Part shown: piece by piece, positions 1-7,533 of the stretch | Position numbering within the stretch: the first letter of the stretch is position 1 | Layout of the letters: each line of letters begins with the position of its first letter | Origin: Coriobacteriia bacterium | GTDB taxonomy: Bacteria > Actinomycetota > Coriobacteriia > Anaerosomatales > Anaerosomataceae | Direction: 5' to 3' | DNA length: 64,000 nt | Assembly: GCA_030652115.1 (NCBI GenBank) | Contig: JAUSBK010000010.1 | Location: 1 to 64,000, forward strand | Program-made: the position numbers and the translations under genes | Notes under the pieces: generated by a model | The model's input: the letters and a program-made list of their open reading frames with translations, nothing else | What the model was told of the DNA's origin: nothing | Databases searched by the model: none

Positions 1-58
1 TCGAACCCGTGATCTCCGCCTTGAGAGGGCGGTGTCCTAACCGCTAGACGAACGCGCC
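1..58 (-). tRNA. tRNA-Glu (anticodon CTC), 3' end cut by the window edge
   Basis: Read on the minus strand, the gene begins GGCGCGT at position 58. A D-arm of the GTCTAGCGGTTAGGAC type follows, then an anticodon stem CCGCC/GGCGG around a CTCTCAA loop, which gives anticodon CTC (reads GAG). The T-loop motif GGTTCGA ends exactly at position 1, so the last part of the T-arm, the acceptor strand and the 3' end lie outside the window. It sits 3 bp downstream of tRNA-Gln, so the two are probably co-transcribed. Confidence 0.93.
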
Positions 59-61
59 ATG

Positions 62-137
62 TGGCTGGGGTACTAGGGCTCGAACCTAGACTCTTCGGAA
101 CCAGAATCCGACGTGTTGCCAGTTACACCATACCCCA
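62..137 (-). tRNA. tRNA-Gln (anticodon CTG), with encoded CCA
   Basis: On the minus strand the acceptor arms TGGGGTA and TACCCCA pair perfectly and are followed by discriminator G and an encoded CCA at 62-64. The anticodon stem TCGGA/TCCGA encloses loop TTCTGGT, giving anticodon CTG (reads CAG). The T-loop is GGTTCGA. At 76 nt including CCA this is a complete gene. It lies between gltX and tRNA-Glu, all in the same orientation. Confidence 0.95.
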
Positions 138-147
138 GTACGTGCCT

Positions 148-163
148 GCGCCCCTCGGGGCGC
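148..163 (-). terminator. Short GC hairpin between gltX and tRNA-Gln
   Basis: A perfect 7-bp inverted repeat (GCGCCCC/GGGGCGC) with a 2-base centre lies between the gltX stop and the tRNA-Gln 5' end. No T-run follows on the minus strand, so it may be a weak terminator, a processing signal or incidental. The remaining bases of this 81-bp gap show nothing I can name. Confidence 0.3.
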
Positions 164-218
164 GAATAGGTACTCTACCTGCGAGGTGCGAGCGGTGTCA
201 ACCGCGGTGGGACCCCGC

Positions 219-1691
219 CTAGCGCGACCCGGAGAGCGTGATGGCCGAGCCGAGACGCCCGATCACCGTGTCGCGCTCGAGCAGCGCGAGCGACTCGAAG
301 AGCGGCGGGCTGACGGTGCTGCCAGTGACTGCCACGCGGACAGCCTGGAAGAGCACCTTGGGCTTAACGCCGAGCGATTCGGCGAGCGCGCGCAGCGACG
401 CTTCGATGGTCTCGGCGTTCCACGGTTCGAGCGTTCGCAGCAGTTCGTCCGCGGCGGCGAGGGCGGTCTTGGCCTCCTCGGAGGCGAGCGCCTTCTCGAC
501 AGACGTCGGGTCGAGGTGGATCTCCTCGGCGAACAGGAAGCCGAGGGTCGGGACCACCTCGGTCATGCGCTTGAGTCGCTCGGAGACGAGCGGAACGAGC
601 GCGAGATACCAGTCCGGGCGGCGAGCGAAATCGCCCGCGGTGGTGAGGCCGGCCTCTTCGAGCCAGGGCAGCATGCGCTCGATCAGGCGCTCGGGTGCCA
701 TCTCGCGTATGTACACGCCATTCATCCACTCGAGCTTCTCGGCGTCGAAGATCGCAGGGTTCTTCGAGATGCGGTCGAGCGAGAAGTGCTCCGTGAGGAC
801 GTCGGCCGAGAAGACCGTGGTCTCGCCGTCGAGCGACCATCCGAGGAGCGCGAGATAGTTCAGCAGCGCCTCGGGCAGGATGCCTTGGTCGTGGAACGCC
901 TCAACGGATGTGGCGCCGTGGCGCTTGGAGAGTTTCTTGCCGTCGGCACCCCAGATCATCGAGAGGTGGGCGAATCGGGGAACGACATGGCCGAGCGCCT
1001 CGAACACGAGGATCTGGCGCGGCGTGTTCGAGAGGTGGTCGTCGCCACGGATGACGTGGGTGATCTGCATCTCGGCATCGTCGACGACGGTCGCGAAGTT
1101 GTACGTGGGCGTGCCATCGCTGCGCACGAGCACGAAGTCGTCCATGGCCGAGGCGGGGAAGGCGGTCTCGCCGCGAACCGCGTCGTCGACCAGGATGTCA
1201 CCGCGGTCGTCCGGCACGGCGAGGCGCCACACGTGCGGCTCACCGGCGTCGAGGCGGGTGCGGACGATTTCCGGGGCGAGCCGCCGGCAGGTGCGGTCGT
1301 AGCCAGCGTTGCCGTCGCCGGAGCGGGCCGCCTCACGCTTACGCTCGAGCTCATCAGCGGAGCAGAAGCACGGGTACGCGGTTGCGTTGGACCTCATCCG
1401 CTCGAGCGCAGCAGCGTAGCTCGGTGCACGTTCGGTCTGGTAGTAGGGCCCGTACGACCCGCCGGCCTCCGGACCCTCGTCCCAGTCGATGCCGAGCCAC
1501 TCGAGCGATCGGAGGATCTGTGCGGTGTTCTCAGCGGTAGAGCGCTCGGGGTCGGTGTCGTCGATGCGCAGGATGAACGTGCCGCCGGCTCCGCGGGCGA
1601 AGGCCCAGTTGTAGATGGCCGTCCGGGCGCCGCCGATGTGGAGGGCGCCGGTCGGGCTCGGGGCAAAGCGAACGCGAACGTGCTCGGTCAC
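219..1691 (-). CDS. gltX: Glutamate--tRNA ligase
   Basis: Charges tRNA-Glu with glutamate in the cytosol. The 490-residue protein shows the class I synthetase signatures: FAPSPTGALHIGG near the N-terminus (HIGH-type motif, residues 18-21) and KLSKR near residue 250 (KMSKS-type motif), and the length is usual for bacterial GltX. I chose the GTG at 1691 because AAAGGGA lies just upstream and the conserved N-terminus starts there; the frame is open further upstream but codes for low-complexity sequence. The gene is followed by tRNA-Gln and tRNA-Glu genes. No glutaminyl-tRNA synthetase is visible, so a non-discriminating enzyme working with GatCAB is possible, but the sequence here does not show it. 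psiE-like lies 25 bp upstream, probably in the same operon. Confidence 0.97.
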   Translation of the reverse strand: MTEHVRVRFAPSPTGALHIGGARTAIYNWAFARGAGGTFILRIDDTDPERSTAENTAQILRSLEWLGIDWDEGPEAGGSYGPYYQTERAPSYAAALERMRSNATAYPCFCSADELERKREAARSGDGNAGYDRTCRRLAPEIVRTRLDAGEPHVWRLAVPDDRGDILVDDAVRGETAFPASAMDDFVLVRSDGTPTYNFATVVDDAEMQITHVIRGDDHLSNTPRQILVFEALGHVVPRFAHLSMIWGADGKKLSKRHGATSVEAFHDQGILPEALLNYLALLGWSLDGETTVFSADVLTEHFSLDRISKNPAIFDAEKLEWMNGVYIREMAPERLIERMLPWLEEAGLTTAGDFARRPDWYLALVPLVSERLKRMTEVVPTLGFLFAEEIHLDPTSVEKALASEEAKTALAAADELLRTLEPWNAETIEASLRALAESLGVKPKVLFQAVRVAVTGSTVSPPLFESLALLERDTVIGRLGSAITLSGSR

Positions 1692-1716
1692 AGCATCCCT
1701 TTCGGTCGCGTGAGGA

Positions 1717-2133
1717 CTAGTGCTCGGTTTCGCCGCACAGGTTGGCGCGGCGTAGGAGGTACCACGTGATGCCCACGGCGAGCGTGAGGACGGCGAGGGC
1801 GAGGGCCTTCTCGAGGACCTTGTCGCCGGTCTCGAAGATGACGAGCTTCCGGACGACGGCAACCAGGCCAGCCTCGAGCACCGTGCCGATGACGTTCTTG
1901 TGCAGCATGTAGGCTATCGCGATCCGGATGAGCTCGATGACGATGAAGACAACGAGGACGGTGTCGATGGTCCGGGTGATGCCTTCGGGGGTCATGAATC
2001 CTTCGGCTCGCACCACCTCGAGCATCTTCAGGACGACGTCGACCACGCCGAGCGCAGCGAGAATGACGAGCAGCGCAGCGACCGCCCCTTCGATGTAGAT
2101 GACGATGCGATTGAGCAGGTCTATCGCCTTCAT
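1717..2133 (-). CDS. PsiE-like (phosphate-starvation-inducible E family) membrane protein
   Basis: A 138-residue protein with about four hydrophobic helices: residues 8-34, a charged loop, roughly 58-80, 83-100 and 108-127. The ELIRIAIAYMLHKN segment followed by GLVAVVRKLVIFE matches my recollection of the PsiE family, whose biochemical function is unknown. ATG at 2133 is preceded by CTGGAG. The gene is read with gltX 25 bp downstream and starts opposite the metK regulatory region. The family name comes from phosphate starvation in enterobacteria; I see no Pho box here, so phosphate control is not supported. A generic small membrane protein is the alternative. Confidence 0.75.
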   Translation of the reverse strand: MKAIDLLNRIVIYIEGAVAALLVILAALGVVDVVLKMLEVVRAEGFMTPEGITRTIDTVLVVFIVIELIRIAIAYMLHKNVIGTVLEAGLVAVVRKLVIFETGDKVLEKALALAVLTLAVGITWYLLRRANLCGETEH

Positions 2134-2162
2134 GCGCAGCTCCAGGGTCGGCGAACCCGTTC

Positions 2163-2191
2163 ACTATACAAGCTTGTGCCCTTCTTGGCAG
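2163..2191 (-). promoter_or_regulatory. Predicted promoter for psiE-like/gltX (minus strand)
   Basis: On the minus strand CTGCCA (2186-2191) and TATAGT (2163-2168) are separated by 17 bp, 30 bp before the psiE-like ATG. Its -35 hexamer overlaps that of the oppositely oriented metK promoter. Confidence 0.6.
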
Positions 2192-2213
2192 TCGGCACGG
2201 TGCGTGCTATCGT
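2185..2213 (+). promoter_or_regulatory. Predicted sigma-A promoter for metK
   Basis: TTGGCA (2185-2190), a 17-bp spacer and TATCGT (2208-2213), with TGC just before the -10 (extended -10 form). The expected start near 2220 places +1 directly at the 5' edge of the SAM riboswitch. Confidence 0.75.
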
Positions 2214-2221
2214 CACAGGCG

Positions 2222-2352
2222 TTCTCATCACGAGGCAGCGCGAGAGCGCTGCAGAGGGTCGAGGGACCGCACCCGACGACACCCCGGCAACCGACGCGAA
2301 AGCGGCGCACGGTGCCACATTGCGGCAGACGGCAACGTCTGGAAGATGAGGG
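2222..2352 (+). promoter_or_regulatory. SAM-I (S-box) riboswitch controlling metK
   Basis: The S-box core is recognisable: P1 strands CTCATC (2224-2229) and GATGAG (2345-2350), GAGGGA (2261-2266), ACCCCGGCAACC (ending 2292), GCACGGTGCC (ending 2316) and a P4 hairpin CAGACG-GCAA-CGTCTG (2326-2341). An additional 6-bp hairpin (2235-2252) sits between P1 and P2, where the usual class has only a short joining strand. The P1 3' strand can instead pair with the 5' arm of the following terminator, which is the expected OFF-when-SAM-is-high arrangement for an SAM synthetase gene. Confidence 0.88.
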
Positions 2353-2385
2353 AATAGCGCGGCACTCGTGCGTGCCATCGACTGT

Positions 2386-2420
2386 ATCCCTTGTCAAACC
2401 GGACAAGGGATCGTTTCTTG
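2386..2420 (+). terminator. Intrinsic terminator of the SAM riboswitch expression platform
   Basis: A perfect 10-bp stem (ATCCCTTGTC, 2386-2395, with 2402-2411) and a 6-base loop, followed by a T-rich stretch CGTTTCTTGT. It precedes metK by about 55 bp. Its 5' arm (2387-2395) is complementary over nine positions to 2345-2353, which contains the riboswitch P1 3' strand, so terminator and antiterminator are mutually exclusive. Confidence 0.88.
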
Positions 2421-2475
2421 TCCGGGGCGGATACTGGAGCACCCGCGTCGCGGGTGACGAAGGCTAGGAGGCTTC

Positions 2476-3723
2476 ATGTCAGAGCGGGAGTACGTGTTCA
2501 CCTCGGAGTCGGTGACTGAAGGCCATCCCGACAAGATGTGCGACCAGATCTCGGACGCCGTGCTCGACGCGATCATCGCCCGCGAGGGTGAGCTTGCGGC
2601 CGAGGGGTACGAGACCGACCAGGGCTCAAAGGCGTCGCCGGAGTACGTGCGCGTTGCCTGCGAGACGCTCACGACAACCGGCCTCGTGGTGGTGGCGGGC
2701 GAGATCCGCACGCACGCTTATGTGGACATTCCCGCGATCGTTCGCGAGACCATCAAGGACATCGGCTACACGCGGGCCAAGTACGGCTTCGACTACGAGA
2801 CGTGCGGCGTGCTGACCGCCATCCACGAGCAGAGCGCCGACATCGCGATGGGCGTGGACGAGGCGTACGAGGTGAAGCACGGCGACACCGACCCGCTCGA
2901 CCTAATCGGCGCGGGCGACCAGGGCATGATGTTCGGCTACGCCTGCAACGAGACGTCACAGTTCATGCCGATGCCGATCTACCTCGCGCATCGGCTCGCC
3001 GAGCGGCTGACCGCCGTCCGGAAGGGCGATGTGCTGGACTACCTGCGGCCCGACGGCAAGACCCAGGTCACCGTCCGCTACGTGGACGGCAAGCCAGTGG
3101 CTGTAGACAAGATTCTGATCTCCTCCCAGCACGCCGACGGTGTGGACATTGAGACACTCATGAAGCCCGATTTCATCGAGCACATCATCGAACCCGTGCT
3201 CTCACTCGAGGACATCGAGTGGAAGGGCGCCGAGGTCTACGTCAACCCCACAGGACGTTTCGTGATCGGCGGTCCCATGGGCGACTCGGGTCTCACCGGC
3301 CGCAAGATCATCGTGGACACCTACGGCGGCATGGGCCGGCACGGCGGCGGCGCGTTCTCCGGCAAGGACTGCACGAAGGTGGACCGCTCGGCGGCGTACG
3401 CGGCTCGCTGGGTCGCGAAGAACGTCGTTGCGGCCGGACTGGCGGACCGGTGCGAGCTTGAGCTCGCGTACGCCATCGGCGTCGCGCATCCGCTCTCGAT
3501 CACGGTCGAGACCTTCGGCACCGAGAAGTTCGACCCGGCCAAGATCGAAGAGGCCATCGCCGAGGTGTTCGACCTGCGTCCGGGCGCCATCATCCGTGAC
3601 CTGGAACTGCGTCGCCCGATCTACCGCAAGACGGCGGCGTACGGTCACTTCGGCCGCGACGACCGCGACTTCACCTGGGAGCGCCTCAATCGCGTGGACG
3701 CGCTTAAGGCAGCCGTCAGCTGA
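2476..3723 (+). CDS. metK: S-adenosylmethionine synthetase
   Basis: Makes S-adenosylmethionine from methionine and ATP, releasing phosphate and pyrophosphate. The 415-residue protein carries the family signatures: [17 protein letters not shown] near the N-terminus, [12 protein letters not shown] in the middle and GGGAFSGKD in the C-terminal third. Length is normal, slightly long because of a short insertion near residue 40. ATG at 2476 follows AGGAGG by 6 bases. The gene stands alone behind its promoter, SAM-I riboswitch and terminator, so it should be shut off when SAM accumulates. Confidence 0.98.
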   Translation: MSEREYVFTSESVTEGHPDKMCDQISDAVLDAIIAREGELAAEGYETDQGSKASPEYVRVACETLTTTGLVVVAGEIRTHAYVDIPAIVRETIKDIGYTRAKYGFDYETCGVLTAIHEQSADIAMGVDEAYEVKHGDTDPLDLIGAGDQGMMFGYACNETSQFMPMPIYLAHRLAERLTAVRKGDVLDYLRPDGKTQVTVRYVDGKPVAVDKILISSQHADGVDIETLMKPDFIEHIIEPVLSLEDIEWKGAEVYVNPTGRFVIGGPMGDSGLTGRKIIVDTYGGMGRHGGGAFSGKDCTKVDRSAAYAARWVAKNVVAAGLADRCELELAYAIGVAHPLSITVETFGTEKFDPAKIEEAIAEVFDLRPGAIIRDLELRRPIYRKTAAYGHFGRDDRDFTWERLNRVDALKAAVS

Positions 3724-3748
3724 TCGCACGCTACAGACCATACCCCAG

Positions 3749-3773
3749 GGCCACCGGCGCGATGTCGGTGGCC
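3749..3773 (+). terminator. Possible terminator after metK
   Basis: An 8-bp stem GGCCACCG/CGGTGGCC with a 9-base loop lies 25 bp after the metK stop, followed by TTCGGT rather than a clear T-run. It directly precedes the proposed -10 element of priA. Confidence 0.5.
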
Positions 3774-3778
3774 TTCGG

Positions 3779-3784
3779 TATGCT
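3779..3784 (+). promoter_or_regulatory. Predicted -10 element of priA (leaderless geometry)
   Basis: TATGCT ends 6 bases before the priA ATG, so transcription would be expected to start at or next to the A of the start codon. No ribosome-binding site precedes that ATG and I see no clear -35 element. Confidence 0.45.
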
Positions 3785-3790
3785 GTGACC

Positions 3791-6031
3791 ATGGGAACAA
3801 GCCTGCCGATAGCACGTGTCGTTGTGGACGTGCCCGCACGCGCTCTGTCGGAGCCGTTCGACTACCGCGTTCCGGAGCACCTGGTCGCCCAGGTCGCCAT
3901 CGGGTGCCCCGTTGCTGTCCCGCTCGGCCCGCGCCGGTGCGTGGGTTACGTCGTCGGCCTCCTTCGCGAGTCGTCGTACACAGGGACGATCCGCGACATC
4001 GATGCGGTGCTCGGCATGCCGCTGTTCGCCGAAAGTGCGCTCGTACTCGCCGAGTGGATCGCCGCCGAGTACGTAGCGCCGCTCTCCGAGGCACTGCGCC
4101 TGTTCCTGCCGCCGGGTGGCGCCCCGCGGGTCGTGCGCACCACAGATGGTTGGGCGTACGAAGGACGTCAGATGCGCGTCGGATCCGAGCGGCTCGTGAC
4201 GCTGACGGAGGGGACCGCGTTCGCACCGCGTTCGAACGCGAAGGTGCAGCGGGCCGTGCTGGAGGCGCTCTCCAGCGGACCGTTGACGACGGCCGAGCTT
4301 GCCGCGGACATCCCCGGGGCCACCGCCGCCGTCGGGGCCCTGGAGCGGGCCGGTGTGGTCGTCACGGCCGAGCGGGCCCGCCATCGGCGTCCCGCAGAGC
4401 GGCTTCGGCCGAAAGTGACACACGTTCATACGCCGGAGCAGGCGGCCGCGATCGAGGCGATCGTCCGCTCGGTTGACGAGGGCGGAGCCGTGGTATTGCT
4501 CGAGGGCGTGACAGGATCGGGGAAGACGGAGGTCTACCTCGCAGCTATCGAACGCGTGCTCGCACAGGGGCGAAGCGCGATCGTCTTAGTTCCGGAGATC
4601 TCGCTTACACCGCAAACGGTCGGCAGATTTCGGGGCCGTCTGGGCGACGACGTGGCGGTCATCCACAGCCGTCTTTCTGCAGGTGAGCGGTTCGATCAGT
4701 GGCAGCTCGCCCTTGACGGGAGTGTGCGGGTGGTCGTAGGAGCCCGTTCCGCGCTCTTCGCCCCGCTGCGTGACGTCGGGCTCGTGGTCATCGACGAAGA
4801 GCACGAGCCCTCGTACAAGCAGGGCCAGTCGCCGCGATATCACGCGCGCGAGGTCGCCGAGCGGATGTGCGGCTCCACTGGCGCCACTCTCGTTCTCGGC
4901 TCCGCCACACCGAGCCTCGAGTCACGTCATCGTGCCGAGGTGGGACGATACCGGCATGTACGACTGACGCACCGGGTGGGCGGCGGTACCCCGCCCTCGG
5001 TCGAGGTCGTAGACATGACGGCCGAGTTTGCGTCGGGCAACCGGTCGATCTACTCGGCGGCCCTTGAGGGCGCGCTTCGAGAGGTCGCCGAACGGGGCGA
5101 GAAGGCGGTGCTGTTCCTCAATCGCCGGGGTTTCGCATCGTTCGTGCTGTGCCGCGAGTGCGGTTTCGTTCCCGAGTGCGAGTCATGCAGCGTCTCGCTC
5201 ACCTACCACGACGACACCGGCTCACTGCAGTGCCATCACTGCGGAAGCTCGCACCCGATGCCGGTCACGTGTCCGCGGTGTGGCAGCGCGTACCTGCGGA
5301 AGTTCGGCGCGGGGACCGAACGCGCTGAGACCGATCTCGGTGCGCTCATCCCGGGTCTACACATCGTGCGGATGGATGCGGACACCACGACGGGAAGGGG
5401 CGGTCACGAGCGGGCGCTCATGGAGTTCGAGGACCATGCAAGCGCAGTGCTCCTGGGAACCCAGATGATCGCCAAGGGCCTGGACTACCCGGACGTCACG
5501 CTCGTGGGGGTGCTGAATGCGGATACCAGCATGCATGTGCCTGACTTCCGTGCGGGAGAACGGACGTACCAGCTGCTGGAGCAGGTAGCCGGTCGAGCCG
5601 GCCGAGGTGAGAAGCCCGGCCGCGTGATCATCCAGACGTACTGGCCCGATCACCCCGCCGTGCAGGCGGTGCTGGCGGGTGACGGCGAGGGGCTCTACGC
5701 GCGTGAGGCTGCGGATCGCCGCGAGCTCGGGTTCCCGCCGTTCGGACGCGTCGCCAATGTCATCGCAAGCGGTCGCTCTGCCTCCGCAGTCCGGGAGTCG
5801 GCCTATGCCGCGGCTTCTGCGCTCGCCGACGTGCTGCCGGAGGGGTTTGCGATCGTCGGCCCCGCCGCTGCGCCCATCGCGCGCATCAAGGGGAACTGGC
5901 GGTGGCACTTGTTGGTGAAGGCGCCCGAGAGCGCGGACCTCTCGAGCGTGCTCCGGGACGGTCTGGAGCGGCTCACCGTACCGGAGGGCGTCACACGGAT
6001 CGTGGACGTGGACCCCGTCGGCATGCTGTAG
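3791..6031 (+). CDS. priA: Primosomal protein N' (replication restart helicase PriA)
   Basis: A 3'-5' superfamily 2 helicase that reloads the replisome at stalled forks. The 746-residue protein has an N-terminal DNA-binding region, Walker A GVTGSGKT near residue 240, a DEEH box (VVIDEEHEPSYKQ), and eight cysteines in four CxxC pairs around residues 450-500 that form the two zinc sites typical of PriA. These are followed by the helicase C-terminal motifs (QVAGRAGRG). ATG at 3791 has no upstream ribosome-binding site; an in-frame GTG two codons earlier is an alternative. The open frame runs further upstream over metK but that part is not PriA. A -10-like TATGCT places the transcript start at the ATG. 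Confidence 0.96.
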   Translation: MGTSLPIARVVVDVPARALSEPFDYRVPEHLVAQVAIGCPVAVPLGPRRCVGYVVGLLRESSYTGTIRDIDAVLGMPLFAESALVLAEWIAAEYVAPLSEALRLFLPPGGAPRVVRTTDGWAYEGRQMRVGSERLVTLTEGTAFAPRSNAKVQRAVLEALSSGPLTTAELAADIPGATAAVGALERAGVVVTAERARHRRPAERLRPKVTHVHTPEQAAAIEAIVRSVDEGGAVVLLEGVTGSGKTEVYLAAIERVLAQGRSAIVLVPEISLTPQTVGRFRGRLGDDVAVIHSRLSAGERFDQWQLALDGSVRVVVGARSALFAPLRDVGLVVIDEEHEPSYKQGQSPRYHAREVAERMCGSTGATLVLGSATPSLESRHRAEVGRYRHVRLTHRVGGGTPPSVEVVDMTAEFASGNRSIYSAALEGALREVAERGEKAVLFLNRRGFASFVLCRECGFVPECESCSVSLTYHDDTGSLQCHHCGSSHPMPVTCPRCGSAYLRKFGAGTERAETDLGALIPGLHIVRMDADTTTGRGGHERALMEFEDHASAVLLGTQMIAKGLDYPDVTLVGVLNADTSMHVPDFRAGERTYQLLEQVAGRAGRGEKPGRVIIQTYWPDHPAVQAVLAGDGEGLYAREAADRRELGFPPFGRVANVIASGRSASAVRESAYAAASALADVLPEGFAIVGPAAAPIARIKGNWRWHLLVKAPESADLSSVLRDGLERLTVPEGVTRIVDVDPVGML

Positions 6032-6047
6032 ACCGGCGTTGTAGAAT
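6018..6047 (+). promoter_or_regulatory. Possible promoter for def-fmt-rsmB
   Basis: TCGGCA (6018-6023), an 18-bp spacer and TAGAAT (6042-6047), overlapping the 3' end of priA. The start would lie near 6054, giving a leader of about 50 bases. Confidence 0.45.
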
Positions 6048-6104
6048 CGGTGCGGCACCGCACTTGCAGGTGTGTTGCGAAGTCGAGCTGGAGGAAACGC
6101 CCGA

Positions 6105-6590
6105 ATGGAAGTCCTGCATCACCCAAGCCCGGTGCTCAAGAGCCGCGCCCATGAGGTCGAGCCCGCGGCGGACAGCACGCTGCGGAACCTGGTACGCGCG
6201 ATGGCCGAAACGATGTACGACGAGAGCGGCGTCGGCCTCGCTGCGCCCCAGGTGGGCGTCGACAAGCGCGTGATCGTCTTCGATGTTGACGACCGGCTGG
6301 CTGCGCTGTGCAATCCCGTCATCACCGAGTTCAGCCCGGAGACGGTTGTTGAGGACGAGGGATGTCTTTCGGTTCCGGGCATAACGGTACCGGTGGAGCG
6401 GAGCATGCGCGTGGTCTGCTTCGGGCAGACGCTGGAGGGTCGCGACATCACGCTCGAGGCGGAGGACCTGCTCGCGCGAGTGCTGCAGCACGAGATCGAT
6501 CATCTCGACGGCGTACTGATCCTCGACCGATGCCCCGCCGACGTGAAGAAGTCGATCATCCGGACCTATAACGAGGTCAACAACCTGTAG
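6105..6590 (+). CDS. def: Peptide deformylase
   Basis: Removes the formyl group from the N-terminal methionine of nascent proteins. The 161-residue protein shows the three metal and active-site motifs of the family: GVGLAAPQ near residue 43, EGCLS near residue 86 (metal-binding Cys) and HEIDH near residue 130 (two metal His plus catalytic Glu). I chose ATG at 6105, which follows GGAGGAAA; the frame is open 11 codons further but without a good ribosome-binding site. fmt, which adds the formyl group, starts 28 bp downstream, a classic pairing. Confidence 0.97.
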   Translation: MEVLHHPSPVLKSRAHEVEPAADSTLRNLVRAMAETMYDESGVGLAAPQVGVDKRVIVFDVDDRLAALCNPVITEFSPETVVEDEGCLSVPGITVPVERSMRVVCFGQTLEGRDITLEAEDLLARVLQHEIDHLDGVLILDRCPADVKKSIIRTYNEVNNL

Positions 6591-6618
6591 CAGGCACCCA
6601 AGGGGGAGGGATCGCGGG

Positions 6619-7533
6619 ATGCGCGTCGTCTTCATGGGCACCCCCGCGTTCGCGGTGCCCTCGCTCGAAGCCCTTCACGAGCACCATGAGGTGGTGGCGG
6701 TCGTCACGATGCCCGATCGGGTGTCGGGACGTGGCGGTGAGCTTCGGCCGTGCGAGGTGAAGGTGGCCGCCGAGACGCGCGGTCTTACCGTCCTCCACCC
6801 AACGACGCTCCGTGGCGAGGTGGCGGACCACATCCGTGCGCTGCGTCCGGACGTCATCTGCGTTGCGGCCTTCGGCATGCTGCTCCCACCCGTGGTCCTC
6901 GAAATCCCCCCTCACGGGTGCATCAACGTTCACGCCTCCCTCCTCCCTCGCTATCGCGGTGCGGCTCCGGTGCAGCGGGTCATCCTTGACGCCGAGCCGG
7001 AGACAGGCGTAAGCATCATGCGAATGGAGGAGGGGCTCGATACCGGTCCTTACGCGCTCCAGGTGCGGGTGCCCGTCGGGGAACGATACGCCGCCGAACT
7101 CGAGGCCGAACTGGCTCGCGTAGGCGCCGAGGCACTCGTGACTGTCCTTGCGAAACTCCCCGATGTCCGCTGGGAGGTGCAGGACGAGTCGGGCGCGACC
7201 TACGCCCCGAAGGTGTCGAAGAACGACGTCGCGCTCACCCCGGAGTTGTCCATCGCTTCGGCCTATGCGCGGGTGCGGGCTGCGACGCACCGGGCCCCGG
7301 CCCGTGCGTGCGTGAGCGAACGCGAGCTCACGGTGGTCCGGGCCCATCCGACCGAGGCGGACGTTGCGCCGGGAGGTGCATGCATCGTCAGCGGCATGCC
7401 CGTCCTCGGCTTCACGGGTGGAGCGCTGGTGCTCGATGTCGTACGACCCGCGGGCAGGGGCGACATGCCCGGCGACGCGTGGGCGCGCGGGGCGCACATT
7501 GCCGAAGGCGTCTGCTGGCGGTGTACCCGGTGA
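6619..7533 (+). CDS. fmt: Methionyl-tRNA formyltransferase
   Basis: Transfers a formyl group from 10-formyltetrahydrofolate to initiator Met-tRNA. The 304-residue protein starts with the Rossmann-like MRVVFMGTPAFAVPSLEAL and carries the catalytic segment NVHASLLPRYRGAAPV near residue 110, with a C-terminal tRNA-binding domain. ATG at 6619 follows an AGGGGGAGGGA ribosome-binding region. The stop overlaps the rsmB GTG by 4 bases (GTGA). It forms an operon with def and rsmB. Confidence 0.97.
   Translation: MRVVFMGTPAFAVPSLEALHEHHEVVAVVTMPDRVSGRGGELRPCEVKVAAETRGLTVLHPTTLRGEVADHIRALRPDVICVAAFGMLLPPVVLEIPPHGCINVHASLLPRYRGAAPVQRVILDAEPETGVSIMRMEEGLDTGPYALQVRVPVGERYAAELEAELARVGAEALVTVLAKLPDVRWEVQDESGATYAPKVSKNDVALTPELSIASAYARVRAATHRAPARACVSERELTVVRAHPTEADVAPGGACIVSGMPVLGFTGGALVLDVVRPAGRGDMPGDAWARGAHIAEGVCWRCTR

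Noticed and set aside
186-1769. A 527-codon plus-strand open frame opposite gltX
   Set aside because: Antisense shadow of gltX in GC-rich DNA; low-complexity Arg/Glu/Gly-rich translation, no recognisable domain, and gltX itself is unmistakable.
3428-3790. N-terminal extension of priA over the end of metK
   Set aside because: Arg/Ser-rich shadow translation of metK; the conserved PriA N-terminus begins at 3791.
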